From the NCBI GenBank assembly GCA_947474225.1, contig CANJHS010000032.1:1-32093 (forward strand): a stretch of DNA of 32,093 nt, given 5' to 3'. The stretch comes from Roseiflexaceae bacterium (GTDB taxonomy: Bacteria > Chloroflexota > Chloroflexia > Chloroflexales > Roseiflexaceae). This document shows, piece after piece, positions 16,572-25,130 of the stretch. The position numbers and the translations under genes were made by a program. The notes beneath the pieces are model-generated. The model was not told the DNA's origin and ran no database searches. It saw nothing but the letters and a program-made list of their open reading frames with translations. The stretch's first letter is position 1, and each line of letters starts with the position of its first letter.

Positions 16572-19442
16572 ATGTCGGTTTTTTTGGTCATTGTCACCAC
16601 GCGTTCTCATGCCGACGCACCGACACTCTATCTGCTCCGCGGCGCATTGACCCCACCCGCCATCCAACGGCTGGCAACGACGCTGCTCACCGATCCTATC
16701 ACCCAACAATCTACCTGGCATGATCTCGCCAGTGGCGTGCTGGACATACTCGCACACACGTGCGAAGAGGTCGCCTATCGTCCCGGAGTCACCGACAACG
16801 AAGCCGAGAGTATCAGCATCGGTGCCACACACCTCGGCATCACACTCGCGGCGGTACGCACGCTACGGCGCTACCCGCAACGCGCTGCGGGCACTCCCGT
16901 GCGGCATAACGACCTCATCGAGCTCTGCCAGACATTCACCCCGAGTGACGTAGCCGAACGCATTGCCTTCTATCATCAACTCGTGGCAGCACCGGTCCAG
17001 CGCGCCAGTCACATCGCTTTGGTACCGGTGCGGAGCCTCGATGATGCAGGGTTGGTACAGGCCAGCACACAGGGGTTGTTGGCACTCGACCTCGACGAGA
17101 TGCGCACGATCCAATCCTACTTCCGTCGTGTCGACCGTGACCCGACCGATGGCGAACTCGAGACCATTGCCCAAACCTGGAGTGAGCATTGCTCCCACAA
17201 AACCTTCAAAGGCCGAGTGGTCTACTCCGGCGATGCACCGACCATTCCTGCCGCCGCAACCCATCTACACCCGGCCCTGCACGAGCTCGGCACTGGTGCA
17301 ACGATTGATAGCCTCATCAAAACGCACCTGATGCGTGCGACAAACGCCACCGCGCCGAATCTCAAACACCTCACGCTTATTTCGGCGTTTGTCGATAACG
17401 CGGGCATTTTGGCATTCGATGACGAGACCGAGGTGTCGTTCAAAGTCGAAACTCACAATCACCCGTCTGCACTCGAGCCATTTGGTGGCGCAAATACCGG
17501 GATGGGTGGTGTACTACGCGACATCCTCGGTGTGTCTGCCAAACCAATCGCAGCAACGGATGTCTTTTGCTTTGGGCCGGCCAACGCAGACTTGCGCGCA
17601 TTCGGCGGTACCGTGCTACCTACCCTGCAGGTTGCCCACGGCGTGGTGGCAGGCGTACAAGACTACGGCAACAAAATCGGGGTGCCTATCGTCAATGGTG
17701 CAGTCTTCTACGACCCGGGCTATATCGCCAATCCATTGGTGTTTTGTGGCACTGTTGGCCTCGCACCGCGCAATAGTCATCCCCGCAATGTCGCTGCCGG
17801 CGATACCATTGTGGTCCTCGGGGGTCGGACGGGTCGCGATGGGATCCACGGTGCGACCTTTTCGTCGATTGAATTGACCCATACGACTGCCCAAGAAGTG
17901 GGCAGTGCCGTCCAAATCGGCGATCCGATTACAGAAAAGAAGCTCATCGACATTGTCATCCAAGCCCGCGATGCACGCCTCTATAGTGCAATCACCGATT
18001 GTGGCGCCGGCGGGTTATCGTCTGCAATTGGCGAAATGGGCGAACAGACCGGTGCACGGGTCGAATTGACCACCGTACCACTCAAATATGCTGGTCTGCA
18101 ACCGTGGGAGATTTGGCTCTCAGAAGCCCAAGAGCGCATTGTCATGGCAGTTCCCCCACAACACCTCGCCACCCTGTTGACCATGTGCGCCGCCGAAGAA
18201 GTCGAAGCAACGGCAGTGGGCACCTTCGATGGCAGTGGGCGTCTGACCGTGACCTATGCAGGTCAGAGTGTGGTCGATGTCGACATGCACTTCCTCCATG
18301 ATGGCCGCCCACAACGCACCCTTACTGCCACCTGGCATGCAGACACCAGTCCAGCCCCTGCGTGGCAACCGCAATCACACACCGCAGTCATCGCAGCGCT
18401 GCTTGGCCATCCCAATATCGCCAGTCGCGAACAGATTATCCGCGGCTATGACCACGAAATCCAAGGTCGCACCATCGTCAAACCGCTCGTCGGCGCCCAC
18501 AGCGACGGACCGGGGGATGCGGCGGTACTGCAAATACACCCACAGCGCATGACCGGGATTGCGATAGGGTGTGGCATGGCGCCGCACCTCAGTCAGTACG
18601 ATCCCTACTGGATGGCACTTTTGTCGGTCGACGAAGCGCTGCGCAATGTGGTTGCGGTAGGCGCAGACCCGAAAGCCTGTTCGATTCTCGATAACTTCTG
18701 CTGGGGTGATCCCAAACAACCGGACCGCATGGGGGCACTCACGCGTGCCACCGCCGGCTGCCACGATGCAGCCCTTGCCTACGGCACCCCGTTCATCTCG
18801 GGCAAAGACTCACTCAACAATGAGTACCGTAATGCGCAGGGTGTGCGTACTGCCATCCCGGGCACTTTGCTGATCTCTGCGCTGGCGTACCACCATGACA
18901 TCCGGCACGCGCAGACCAGCGACTTCAAACAGGCGGGCAACGCAATCTACATCGTCGGGTCTACCGACGTTGCTATGGCCGGCGCGCATGTCAGTCGCAT
19001 CGTCGGATCAGTTCCTGGCAGTGAATGGCGCATCCCCCAGGTTGACCTCGGTCGCGCGCCACAGACCCTGTCAGCCATCCACCATGCCATCCAGCGCGGG
19101 ATTGTCGCTGCCTGTCACGACCTTAGCGAGGGCGGCTTGGCAGTTGCCGTAGCCGAAATGGCGCTCGCAGGGCGCCTCGGCGCCGACATCGACCTCGACG
19201 CAGTACCCACCCACAGCGCATCAGAGTGGGTGCGTATGTACAGCGAAAGCCCGACACGCTTCTTGGTCGAAGTCGCACCCGCACACGTTGCGGCCTTCAC
19301 CGCCGCCGTCGCGACCATCCCCCATGCGCGCATCGGTACTGTCACGGCGGCGCAACGCGTGGAATTCACGAGTCACCAACACAATATCGCCTCCATCAGC
19401 GTCGACTCCCTCATCGACGCATTTCAAATGGAAATCCTATGA
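16572..19442 (+). CDS. purL: phosphoribosylformylglycinamidine synthase, long form lacking the glutaminase domain
   Basis: 956 residues. It makes FGAM from FGAR, ATP and ammonia or glutamine in purine synthesis; cytosolic. Start at ATG 16572 (GAGCGAGGTG upstream), since TTG 16509 lies within the promoter. The first 45 residues hold a PurS-like strand-helix unit (LYLLRGALTPPAIQRLATTLLTDPITQ). A linker with RPGVTDNEAE follows, then the catalytic core: WSEHCSHKTFKG (from W203), VETHNHPSALEPFGGANTGMGG (H295, H297), the second AIRS-like half and CHDLSEGGLAVAVAEMA. Length equals E. coli PurL (1295) minus its C-terminal glutamine amidotransferase, so a separate PurQ is expected elsewhere. The stop overlaps the next ATG (ATGA). 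Confidence 0.95.
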   Translation: MSVFLVIVTTRSHADAPTLYLLRGALTPPAIQRLATTLLTDPITQQSTWHDLASGVLDILAHTCEEVAYRPGVTDNEAESISIGATHLGITLAAVRTLRRYPQRAAGTPVRHNDLIELCQTFTPSDVAERIAFYHQLVAAPVQRASHIALVPVRSLDDAGLVQASTQGLLALDLDEMRTIQSYFRRVDRDPTDGELETIAQTWSEHCSHKTFKGRVVYSGDAPTIPAAATHLHPALHELGTGATIDSLIKTHLMRATNATAPNLKHLTLISAFVDNAGILAFDDETEVSFKVETHNHPSALEPFGGANTGMGGVLRDILGVSAKPIAATDVFCFGPANADLRAFGGTVLPTLQVAHGVVAGVQDYGNKIGVPIVNGAVFYDPGYIANPLVFCGTVGLAPRNSHPRNVAAGDTIVVLGGRTGRDGIHGATFSSIELTHTTAQEVGSAVQIGDPITEKKLIDIVIQARDARLYSAITDCGAGGLSSAIGEMGEQTGARVELTTVPLKYAGLQPWEIWLSEAQERIVMAVPPQHLATLLTMCAAEEVEATAVGTFDGSGRLTVTYAGQSVVDVDMHFLHDGRPQRTLTATWHADTSPAPAWQPQSHTAVIAALLGHPNIASREQIIRGYDHEIQGRTIVKPLVGAHSDGPGDAAVLQIHPQRMTGIAIGCGMAPHLSQYDPYWMALLSVDEALRNVVAVGADPKACSILDNFCWGDPKQPDRMGALTRATAGCHDAALAYGTPFISGKDSLNNEYRNAQGVRTAIPGTLLISALAYHHDIRHAQTSDFKQAGNAIYIVGSTDVAMAGAHVSRIVGSVPGSEWRIPQVDLGRAPQTLSAIHHAIQRGIVAACHDLSEGGLAVAVAEMALAGRLGADIDLDAVPTHSASEWVRMYSESPTRFLVEVAPAHVAAFTAAVATIPHARIGTVTAAQRVEFTSHQHNIASISVDSLIDAFQMEIL

Positions 19443-20239
19443 CACCCAGCAACGAATTCGATACTTTCATCGCCTATTTGATGACTACTTTGCCCGAACT
19501 CGACGAAACGATAACCGATGTGCAGCAGGTAGGCACCGACATCGTCGTCGTTCGTGGCGATGCGTCGCTCCCCATCGCAATCGAGCCATTCGAACGCTCA
19601 TATCGGCGCCGGCCCGACGCCATAGATGCCGTGGTGAGTACCCTACTGCGCGTCAGCAAAGGCGAACAGGGAGTCCCCGACCTCGGCTATCAGACCATCG
19701 CCGAACTCATCGTCCCGCAGCTCAAACCGGTCACATTGCTCGTCGACATGGTCGACCGCGGCGCCGAACCGATTATCTACCGGCTCTTTTTGGCAGATAT
19801 AATGCTGACGTATGCCATCCGTGATCGGCAACGCCTGTCATACCTGACCGAAACGCAAATCGAACGCTGGGGCGTCAGCGAACAGACCATCCACGAGCAG
19901 GCGATGCGCAACCTGGCAGCCAAATCCCAAGACATCCCGTATCATTTAGCTGGGGAAGGGTCGCAGCAAATCGTGATATTTAATGTCAACGACGGCCTCG
20001 ACGCCGCTCGACTCCTCCTGCCTGATCTCATCCAACAGGCAGCCCGCAATATCCCGGGCAATCTGGTTATTGGCATCCCAAACCGTGACTTCATGGTTGT
20101 CTTTAGCGACGACGACCCTGACCGGATCACGGCGGTATCGCTACAAATCACCCAAGATATGCGTCAGCACGCGCACGGACTGACAACGTGTCTGTTCACC
20201 ATCAGTGATGGTGAACTCCGTGACTACAAAGGCGTGTAA
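19439..20239 (+). CDS. DUF1444-family protein
   Basis: 266 residues, starting at ATG 19439 that overlaps the purL stop (ATGA), so translation is coupled. It resembles the DUF1444/YtpQ family: an N-terminal alpha/beta segment, the central motif AELIVPQLKPV, a helix YAIRDRQRLSYLTETQIERWGVS and a C-terminal half with NVNDGLDAARLLLP and IPNRDFMVVFSDDD. No signal peptide or membrane helix. Biochemical function is not known to me for any member. Coupling to purL is probably transcriptional convenience, as there is no visible nucleotide-enzyme motif. Confidence 0.75.
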   Translation: MTPSNEFDTFIAYLMTTLPELDETITDVQQVGTDIVVVRGDASLPIAIEPFERSYRRRPDAIDAVVSTLLRVSKGEQGVPDLGYQTIAELIVPQLKPVTLLVDMVDRGAEPIIYRLFLADIMLTYAIRDRQRLSYLTETQIERWGVSEQTIHEQAMRNLAAKSQDIPYHLAGEGSQQIVIFNVNDGLDAARLLLPDLIQQAARNIPGNLVIGIPNRDFMVVFSDDDPDRITAVSLQITQDMRQHAHGLTTCLFTISDGELRDYKGV

Positions 20240-20262
20240 CACCATAGGAAAGAGGATTCCCG

Positions 20263-21000
20263 ATGGAAATCATCCTATTCCTTTTCACTGCAATCTTCCT
20301 GCTCTTATGTGGCTACATTGGGGTAACTACCCGCTCGCCAGTCTTCATCATCGTCGCACTCACGGCAATGATTGCCGGTATCGCAACGCCGCTGTGGCAC
20401 CTATTGTTTGGGATTGTCTATGACCCATCGTTGTCGTATCTGATTGGCAATGTGGTTCCAACCATAACGCTCTACGGTGGATGGGTGATGGTGTTACCCA
20501 CGCTGGTGATTTTCATGGCGCTACGACGTCAGTTTGGCGATTACGGCCGCCTCCAATCATGGGCGGTCATTGGGGGCATGCTGATTTATTTTTGGGTCAT
20601 CGAGCTGCTTGGTGTCGAGACCAAGTTATGGTCATATGACAACGAAGTAGCCGCCCTGGGGGTCCCTTTTTCGCTCTTTCTTGCACTCTTACATACCTTC
20701 TGCGCTGCTGCCATGCTGCGGGTGTTGTTTGAATACTGGCGCCAATCGCTGTCAGTGACTCTCCAGCTCGTGCCCATCTGGTTTGGGCTGCAACTGCTGA
20801 CCTATGCGCTGATGGGTGCGCCATATTTTGCTATGTCATACTTGTCCTCTGGAATGTGGTTAACCAGCATCGGCCTGTTGTGTAGCATCGGCCTGATCGG
20901 TTGGGGCTTTGTGATTATCGTCAATGGATTCGTCAGCCTCAAAAGCAACTATGGCCAGACGGCACGTTTCGTCGTACCGACCGACCCCGACGAAAATTAA
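20263..21000 (+). CDS. polytopic membrane protein, third gene of the purL unit
   Basis: 245 residues with about seven hydrophobic segments (about 2-20, 26-48, 60-85, 98-117, 130-155, 165-190, 200-228). The N-terminus is outside and a hydrophilic tail ends PTDPDEN. AAAGAGGA precedes ATG 20263 by 8 bases. The motif WVIELLGVETKLWSYDNE in a loop is reminiscent of small integral membrane families, but I cannot name one. Lies 23 bases after the DUF1444 gene in the same direction and before a hairpin, so it closes the operon. Confidence 0.72.
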   Translation: MEIILFLFTAIFLLLCGYIGVTTRSPVFIIVALTAMIAGIATPLWHLLFGIVYDPSLSYLIGNVVPTITLYGGWVMVLPTLVIFMALRRQFGDYGRLQSWAVIGGMLIYFWVIELLGVETKLWSYDNEVAALGVPFSLFLALLHTFCAAAMLRVLFEYWRQSLSVTLQLVPIWFGLQLLTYALMGAPYFAMSYLSSGMWLTSIGLLCSIGLIGWGFVIIVNGFVSLKSNYGQTARFVVPTDPDEN

Positions 21001-21027
21001 TCCCTCCCCTTTTGAAGTATTTCAAGT

Positions 21028-21055
21028 ATCCCCTGATGCAAAAGCACCAGGGGAT
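21028..21055. terminator. hairpin between convergent genes
   Basis: Arms ATCCCCTGATGC / GCACCAGGGGAT (11 of 12 pairs) around an AAAA loop, without a long T run. Probably a bidirectional terminator for the purL unit and the O-methyltransferase gene. Confidence 0.6.
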
Positions 21056-21098
21056 GTTACGTAGACCCAATTGTGTTTATTTGGTGTCCCATCTGTGG

Positions 21099-21761
21099 TT
21101 AGCCGCGTCGCCGACAAACCGCGATGCCGTCGCGTATCGGCAAAATGACCGACTCGAGATCAATGTGATGCATGATTGCCCGGTTGAACTCCTGAATGCC
21201 GCGGACAATCGGGGCTGCTTCGCGTTCGTCTTCGAGGACAAGCGCATTACACAGCACATTATCGGCGACTAGAATTCCCCCGCGGCGGAGCAGCGGCACG
21301 CACATCTCGAGCGCTTGGAGGGCTTCTTTTTCGTTATTGAGATGGCGCAAGATATCGAGAAAAATCAGGTCGAACGGGCCGCGCATGTTGGCCAACTCTT
21401 CGAACCAATCACCTTCGTGTATCGAAAAGCGGTCGCTGTAGCCTGCCTTAGCGACCCATTCACGCGCACGCGTGTAGCGCAGCGGGTCCTTTTCGATGGC
21501 GGTCAAGCGCCCTTCGGGGTTTTGGACGAGCGCCCGCAAGAGCCAGATGGCGGCATACCCGGTGGCTGTCCCGATCTCGAGCGCATGTTGGACGCCGCTG
21601 GTGCGGGCCAACATATACAGGAACTGACCTTCGACCGCGCCGACCAATGGCCAACCGCTTTCGCGGCCAATGCGTTCCATATCATTCAGCGGGGATGGTC
21701 GCGGGGGCATCAGACTGGCGAGATATTCTTCGATCTCGGAATTGGTGATATCATCACGCAT
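21099..21761 (-). CDS. class I SAM-dependent O-methyltransferase (CCoAOMT/YrrM-like)
   Basis: 220 residues. The SAM-binding fold has motif I ALEIGTATGYAAIWLL, the acidic residue in AIEKDP, EGDWFEELANM and motif FDLIFLDILRH; RRGGILVADNVL follows. The usual metal-binding 'DADK' of the family is replaced here by LDILRHLNN, so cation dependence may differ. AGGAG stands 7 bases before ATG 21761. Monocistronic, with -10 TACAAT at 21802-21807 on this strand. It methylates a small catechol-like or hydroxyl substrate in related proteins; the substrate here is unknown. Confidence 0.85.
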   Translation of the reverse strand: MRDDITNSEIEEYLASLMPPRPSPLNDMERIGRESGWPLVGAVEGQFLYMLARTSGVQHALEIGTATGYAAIWLLRALVQNPEGRLTAIEKDPLRYTRAREWVAKAGYSDRFSIHEGDWFEELANMRGPFDLIFLDILRHLNNEKEALQALEMCVPLLRRGGILVADNVLCNALVLEDEREAAPIVRGIQEFNRAIMHHIDLESVILPIRDGIAVCRRRG

Positions 21762-21801
21762 CCCAGACTCCTTCGGTATGTCCGGTGACTATACAGCCGC
21801 G

Positions 21802-21833
21802 ATTGTACCACATCCGTATCCCTAGGGTATAAT
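21802..21833. promoter_or_regulatory. back-to-back promoters of the O-methyltransferase and membrane-protein genes
   Basis: Minus-strand -10 TACAAT at 21802-21807 and plus-strand -10 TATAAT at 21828-21833. The hexamers are 20 bp apart, so the two polymerase footprints must overlap. Confidence 0.5.
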
Positions 21834-21860
21834 CCAAGAGTTGAATCCGAAAGGGCCCGT

Positions 21861-22718
21861 ATGAATACCGATTCCTCGATGCCGCGCTATGACCGGATTG
21901 TGTCACTCGTCCTGTTGGTGCTCCTCGGGATGGCAGTGGTCTTCCTTGTGGACATCAATCCCAATATTATCCGAGCCCAGTTAGGTGGCGACTTGCCGGT
22001 CATCACCGTCTCGTGGGTGATTCTGGCAGCGATTGTCATTCTGACCAGTACCGCGGCTGACTTGTTTACCCGCGATCACCCACAGGTGCATGCACGGCCG
22101 CTCTGGCTGCTCGATTTACGCTTCACCGTGGTAGAGTTGGCCCCTGGCTTCTGGATATTGCCGGCCTATGCCGTCATCACGTCGTTTACGTTCTTTCGTC
22201 TGTTCAGTTCCGGCTTGCAGATGTTCGCCTTTGTGTTGGCACTGATTGCCACCGGTGTGTTGTTGTTGGCGGCGCTCATCGCCCAGCATTACTCGATGGA
22301 CCGACAGCCCGAAGTGCGCCAAATAGCCTTGATGGTACTCCAAGGTCTTGCCTTGTTGATGGCATTTGGTCTGTTCAGTGCCATCTATTATGCCCGCATG
22401 CGGACGTTGTATTCTGCCGTACTGGTGGGCAGTTGTGGCGCATTGCTGGCCTATTCGCAGTTACAATGGACGCAGGCGCGGGCCAACCTAGGATTGCTGT
22501 CGTTCATGGTCGGTCTGGTGCTCGCACAGGCGCTGTGGGCCCTCAATTATTGGGCTGCGCCATTTCTCCTCGGCGGCGCGATGCTGTTGGTGATTTTCTA
22601 TGTGGTAACTGGCATGCTCGCAAATGCATTAACCGAAAACCCCACCAACCGCCCATACTGGGAATACGGCGTCATCGGTGCGATTCTGATGTCGGCGATT
22701 ATCCTCTCGGTTATTTAG
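21861..22718 (+). CDS. polytopic membrane protein (possibly DUF5656-like)
   Basis: 285 residues with about eight hydrophobic segments, beginning after a polar N-terminus (MNTDSSMPRYDR). The loop RDHPQVHARP between helices two and three is polar. Near the C-terminus a polar loop (NALTENPTNRPYWEYG) precedes the last helix, which ends at the terminus. GAAAGGG lies 7 bases before ATG 21861. I associate this layout with DUF5656 proteins of Chloroflexota, but only weakly. Monocistronic, bounded by TATAAT at 21828 and a strong terminator at 22735. Confidence 0.7.
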   Translation: MNTDSSMPRYDRIVSLVLLVLLGMAVVFLVDINPNIIRAQLGGDLPVITVSWVILAAIVILTSTAADLFTRDHPQVHARPLWLLDLRFTVVELAPGFWILPAYAVITSFTFFRLFSSGLQMFAFVLALIATGVLLLAALIAQHYSMDRQPEVRQIALMVLQGLALLMAFGLFSAIYYARMRTLYSAVLVGSCGALLAYSQLQWTQARANLGLLSFMVGLVLAQALWALNYWAAPFLLGGAMLLVIFYVVTGMLANALTENPTNRPYWEYGVIGAILMSAIILSVI

Positions 22719-22734
22719 CATTCCCCCAAACGCA

Positions 22735-22766
22735 CCGCCGCCTGACAGCTGTCAGGCGGCGGTTTT
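22735..22766 (+). terminator. strong rho-independent terminator
   Basis: Perfect 14-bp palindrome CCGCCGCCTGACAG / CTGTCAGGCGGCGG followed by TTTT. Confidence 0.92.
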
Positions 22767-22866
22767 CATGTGTCATGGTTGGGAACGCTACTCGTAGACA
22801 AACGCTCGCTACGCGCACAGCAGCAGTCAATCGAGTGCGCGTACGTGGTGTCTCACGACAAAAAAT

Positions 22867-23241
22867 CTAGAGTGCATACTCGCTGATGACACGATTGAGT
22901 TTGACGATATCGAAGCTGCCGTTTATTTCGAAGCGGACTTTGCCCACTTCGCTGATATTCAACTCGAGCTCGCAGCTGAGGTCAAACAGCGCCGCAGTGA
23001 TAACCGAAAACATGTTGATTTTGCGATACGGCACACTCGTGTAGTCGACTTTCTTGCCGATGAGCCCCTGCACGTTCGTGGCGATGATCCGCTTATTGGT
23101 AAAAACAACCTGATCACGTACCGTCTTGAAGACCATCACTGCTTCTTCACCCGGGATAAAAAAGCTCGCAATCGTGGGCATGACTTCTGCCGCAGGAATC
23201 GGATACAGCTTGATGACCGTGTCTTTGTTGAACTCAATCAT
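22867..23241 (-). CDS. PH-domain protein (bPH_1/DUF1696 type)
   Basis: 124 residues covering one whole bacterial PH domain: EEAVMVFKTVRDQVVFTNKRIIATNVQGLIGKK and YTSVPYRKINMFSV are the recognised strand pattern of DUF1696 proteins. Start ATG 23241 has GGAGG about 9 bases upstream. No signal or membrane helix; cytosolic. Some relatives form rings, but the ligand is unknown. Extended -10 TGTTATACT (hexamer 23269-23274) lies 27 bases before the start. Single-gene unit, convergent with the membrane protein at 21861. Confidence 0.88.
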   Translation of the reverse strand: MIEFNKDTVIKLYPIPAAEVMPTIASFFIPGEEAVMVFKTVRDQVVFTNKRIIATNVQGLIGKKVDYTSVPYRKINMFSVITAALFDLSCELELNISEVGKVRFEINGSFDIVKLNRVISEYAL

Positions 23242-23268
23242 GTGCAACCCCTCCATTCTATTTTTTAC

Positions 23269-23277
23269 AGTATAACA
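23269..23277 (-). promoter_or_regulatory. extended -10 of the PH-domain gene
   Basis: TGTTATACT on the minus strand (TG-N-TATACT), 27 bases upstream of the ATG at 23241. Confidence 0.5.
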
Positions 23278-23305
23278 GATGCCCTCTGCGGTTCGTGCTC
23301 ATCAC

Positions 23306-23375
23306 TGATTTCTGATTTCTGATTTCTGATTTCTGATTTCTGATTTCTGATCTCTGATCTCTGATCTCTGATCTC
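23306..23375. repeat. heptamer tandem array, 10 units
   Basis: Plus strand: six TGATTTC (23306-23347) then four TGATCTC (23348-23375). In the sense of the SDR gene it reads AGATCAG x4 then AAATCAG x6 and starts at the base after that gene's TAG stop. The same NNATCAG form follows the stop of the lipoprotein gene at 28722. Confidence 0.97.
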
Positions 23376-24127
23376 TACTTCACAGTCCATCCACCATCGA
23401 CGGTCAGTACCGTCCCGGTGACAAACTGTGCGTCGTCTGACAGTAGATAGGCAACGGCCGCAGCGACATCCTCTGGGCGACCGAAGTCGCTGGTCAGTGG
23501 TTGCAGCGATGCGAGGCGCTCCACGATTGCAGGGTTCTGCTGCGCGCGCGTGCTCATCGGCGTTGCAATTAACCCCGGCGCGACGACATTCGCGCGTACG
23601 CCAGCGTGCGCATAATACGCGGCCACAGAGCGTGTCAGACCGATAATGCCGGCTTTGGCAGTGGCATACGCATGGGTGCCGAAATCTTCATCCCCGCCCA
23701 CGATGCCTAACACCGAGGCAATGCTGACAATTGCTCCACGCGTCGCAATGAGCGCAGGGATACACGCTTTGAACGTATAAAACTGCGTATGCAAATTCAA
23801 ATCGAGCGTCGCCAGCCAGCCGTCGATGGTACACTCTGCCGCAGGGCCATCCCCGAAGCGACGCCCACTCCCACCCGCCGCAGTACACACCCCGTGGATC
23901 GGACCGAGACCGGCGAGCACGCCGAGGACCGCGGGGCCGTCCGTCAAATCGAGCACAATGGGGGTGACAGACGCACCGTGCAGCGAGCGAAGTGCAGCCA
24001 AACCGGCATTGTCGCGGTCAACCGCGCTGACCGTTGCCCCTTCTGCGACGAGACGCGCCACGCAGGCTGCCCCGATACCGCTGGCTGCACCGGTGACCAC
24101 GATATGGCGTTGGGTAAAGCGAAGCAT
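23375..24127 (-). CDS. short-chain dehydrogenase/reductase (SDR)
   Basis: 250 residues, classical SDR length. NAD(P)-binding TGAASGIG at 12-19, acidic AVDRD after beta-2 (Asp favours NAD), an AAGG variant of the NAG motif, catalytic Ser in IVSIASVLG, YATAK (Tyr/Lys) and APGLIATPM. The C-terminus FVTGTVLTVDGGW is the family end. It oxidises or reduces a small alcohol or carbonyl; substrate unknown. GAGAGGAA precedes ATG 24127. A terminator separates it from coxM, so it is probably independent. Its TAG stop abuts the heptamer array, so the message runs into the repeats. Confidence 0.92.
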   Translation of the reverse strand: MLRFTQRHIVVTGAASGIGAACVARLVAEGATVSAVDRDNAGLAALRSLHGASVTPIVLDLTDGPAVLGVLAGLGPIHGVCTAAGGSGRRFGDGPAAECTIDGWLATLDLNLHTQFYTFKACIPALIATRGAIVSIASVLGIVGGDEDFGTHAYATAKAGIIGLTRSVAAYYAHAGVRANVVAPGLIATPMSTRAQQNPAIVERLASLQPLTSDFGRPEDVAAAVAYLLSDDAQFVTGTVLTVDGGWTVK

Positions 24128-24151
24128 GGGAGTTCCTCTCGGCTACAACAA

Positions 24152-24182
24152 ACCCGGGGCATCGCAGCGCGACACCCCGGGT
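24152..24182 (-). terminator. terminator of the cox gene cluster
   Basis: On the minus strand a 14-bp stem (including two wobble pairs) with a 3-base loop, beginning ACCCGGGG and ending CCCCGGGT, followed by TTTGTTG. It lies 13 bases past the coxM stop. Confidence 0.85.
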
Positions 24183-24195
24183 CAGATGCGTGTAC

Positions 24196-25062
24196 TTAGG
24201 CGCGGGCTGCTGCGATGGCATCGGTCAATGCACGAGCGGCATAGACCTTGACCATGGCACGGCGGTATTCTTCGGAGGCATGGATGTCACCCAGGTATTC
24301 CATATCTGCACCAGCGCTCGCGCAGGCCGCTTTGATGGCTGCTGCATCGCCCGATGTGCCTATCAGTGCCTTTTCGACACTCGGCTGACGGACTGCCTGC
24401 GGTCCGGCACCGGTCACGGCAACGCGGCAGGCGCTGACAACGCCGTTGCTGACGGTCACCACGGCGGCGACCCCAACGATTGCGTAGCGCGACGCAGGGT
24501 GCTTCAGTTTGGCGTACGACGCGCCTTGGCCCTTGCTCAGCACGGGCACATTGACGGCCGTGATGAGCTCGCCGCTGTCGAGTGCGGTCATCAACATCGA
24601 CACAAACATGTCGTCGGCGGCAATCGTCCGCGTCCCACCAGCATTCTGGACGGTGACGGTGCCACCGAGTGCCAAAAAGACCGCAGTCAAGTCAGCAGCA
24701 GGGTCGGCGTGCGCCAAGGCGCCACCGATGGTACCGGCATTGCGTACCTGGATGTCACCGATTTGACCGGTGCAGGCTGCAATGACGGGGCAGGCATTCT
24801 TGACGGTGTTCGAGGTCGCGATAGCGTGGTATGTCTCGCCGGCACCAATGGTCAGGGTGCCGCCATTGGTCTTGATGCCCTTGAGCTCGCTCACGGCAGC
24901 GATGTCGATCAACACCGCCGGCTGGCTGAGGCGCAACTTCATGGCTGGGAGCAACGAATGCCCACCAGCGATGACCTTGGCATCTTCGCCGTGTTGGTTC
25001 AGCAATGCAATAACCTGGGCTACGCTGCTCGCCTTCACATATTCAAAAGCTGCAGGAATCAT
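24196..25062 (-). CDS. coxM: FAD-binding medium subunit of a CO dehydrogenase/xanthine dehydrogenase family enzyme
   Basis: 288 residues. FAD-binding motifs AGGHSLLP (32-39) and TIGGALAHADPAAD (from 111) are typical of CoxM-type subunits; the C-terminal half is the usual CO_deh_flav_C region. The subunit passes electrons from the iron-sulfur subunit to FAD and on to quinone in aerobic Mo-hydroxylases. GAGGAG lies 8 bases before ATG 25062. It is the last gene of coxG-coxS-coxM, 68 bases after coxS. The molybdenum large subunit is not in the window, so the substrate (CO or other) is uncertain; several form-II CODH-like hydroxylases would look the same. Confidence 0.9.
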   Translation of the reverse strand: MIPAAFEYVKASSVAQVIALLNQHGEDAKVIAGGHSLLPAMKLRLSQPAVLIDIAAVSELKGIKTNGGTLTIGAGETYHAIATSNTVKNACPVIAACTGQIGDIQVRNAGTIGGALAHADPAADLTAVFLALGGTVTVQNAGGTRTIAADDMFVSMLMTALDSGELITAVNVPVLSKGQGASYAKLKHPASRYAIVGVAAVVTVSNGVVSACRVAVTGAGPQAVRQPSVEKALIGTSGDAAAIKAACASAGADMEYLGDIHASEEYRRAMVKVYAARALTDAIAAARA

Positions 25063-25130
25063 ATCTACGCTCCTCTGTAATTACGTTGTATGTGCAAAAA
25101 CCAGTATAAGGAATGTGACGTACTCCTGGA

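Noticed and set aside
23306..23375. Heptamer array as a CRISPR
   Set aside because: Units are contiguous 7-mers with no spacers; no cas genes nearby.
24190..25080. 296-codon plus-strand frame opposite coxM
   Set aside because: coxM explains the DNA; the antisense product is Cys/His/Gly-rich without a fold pattern.
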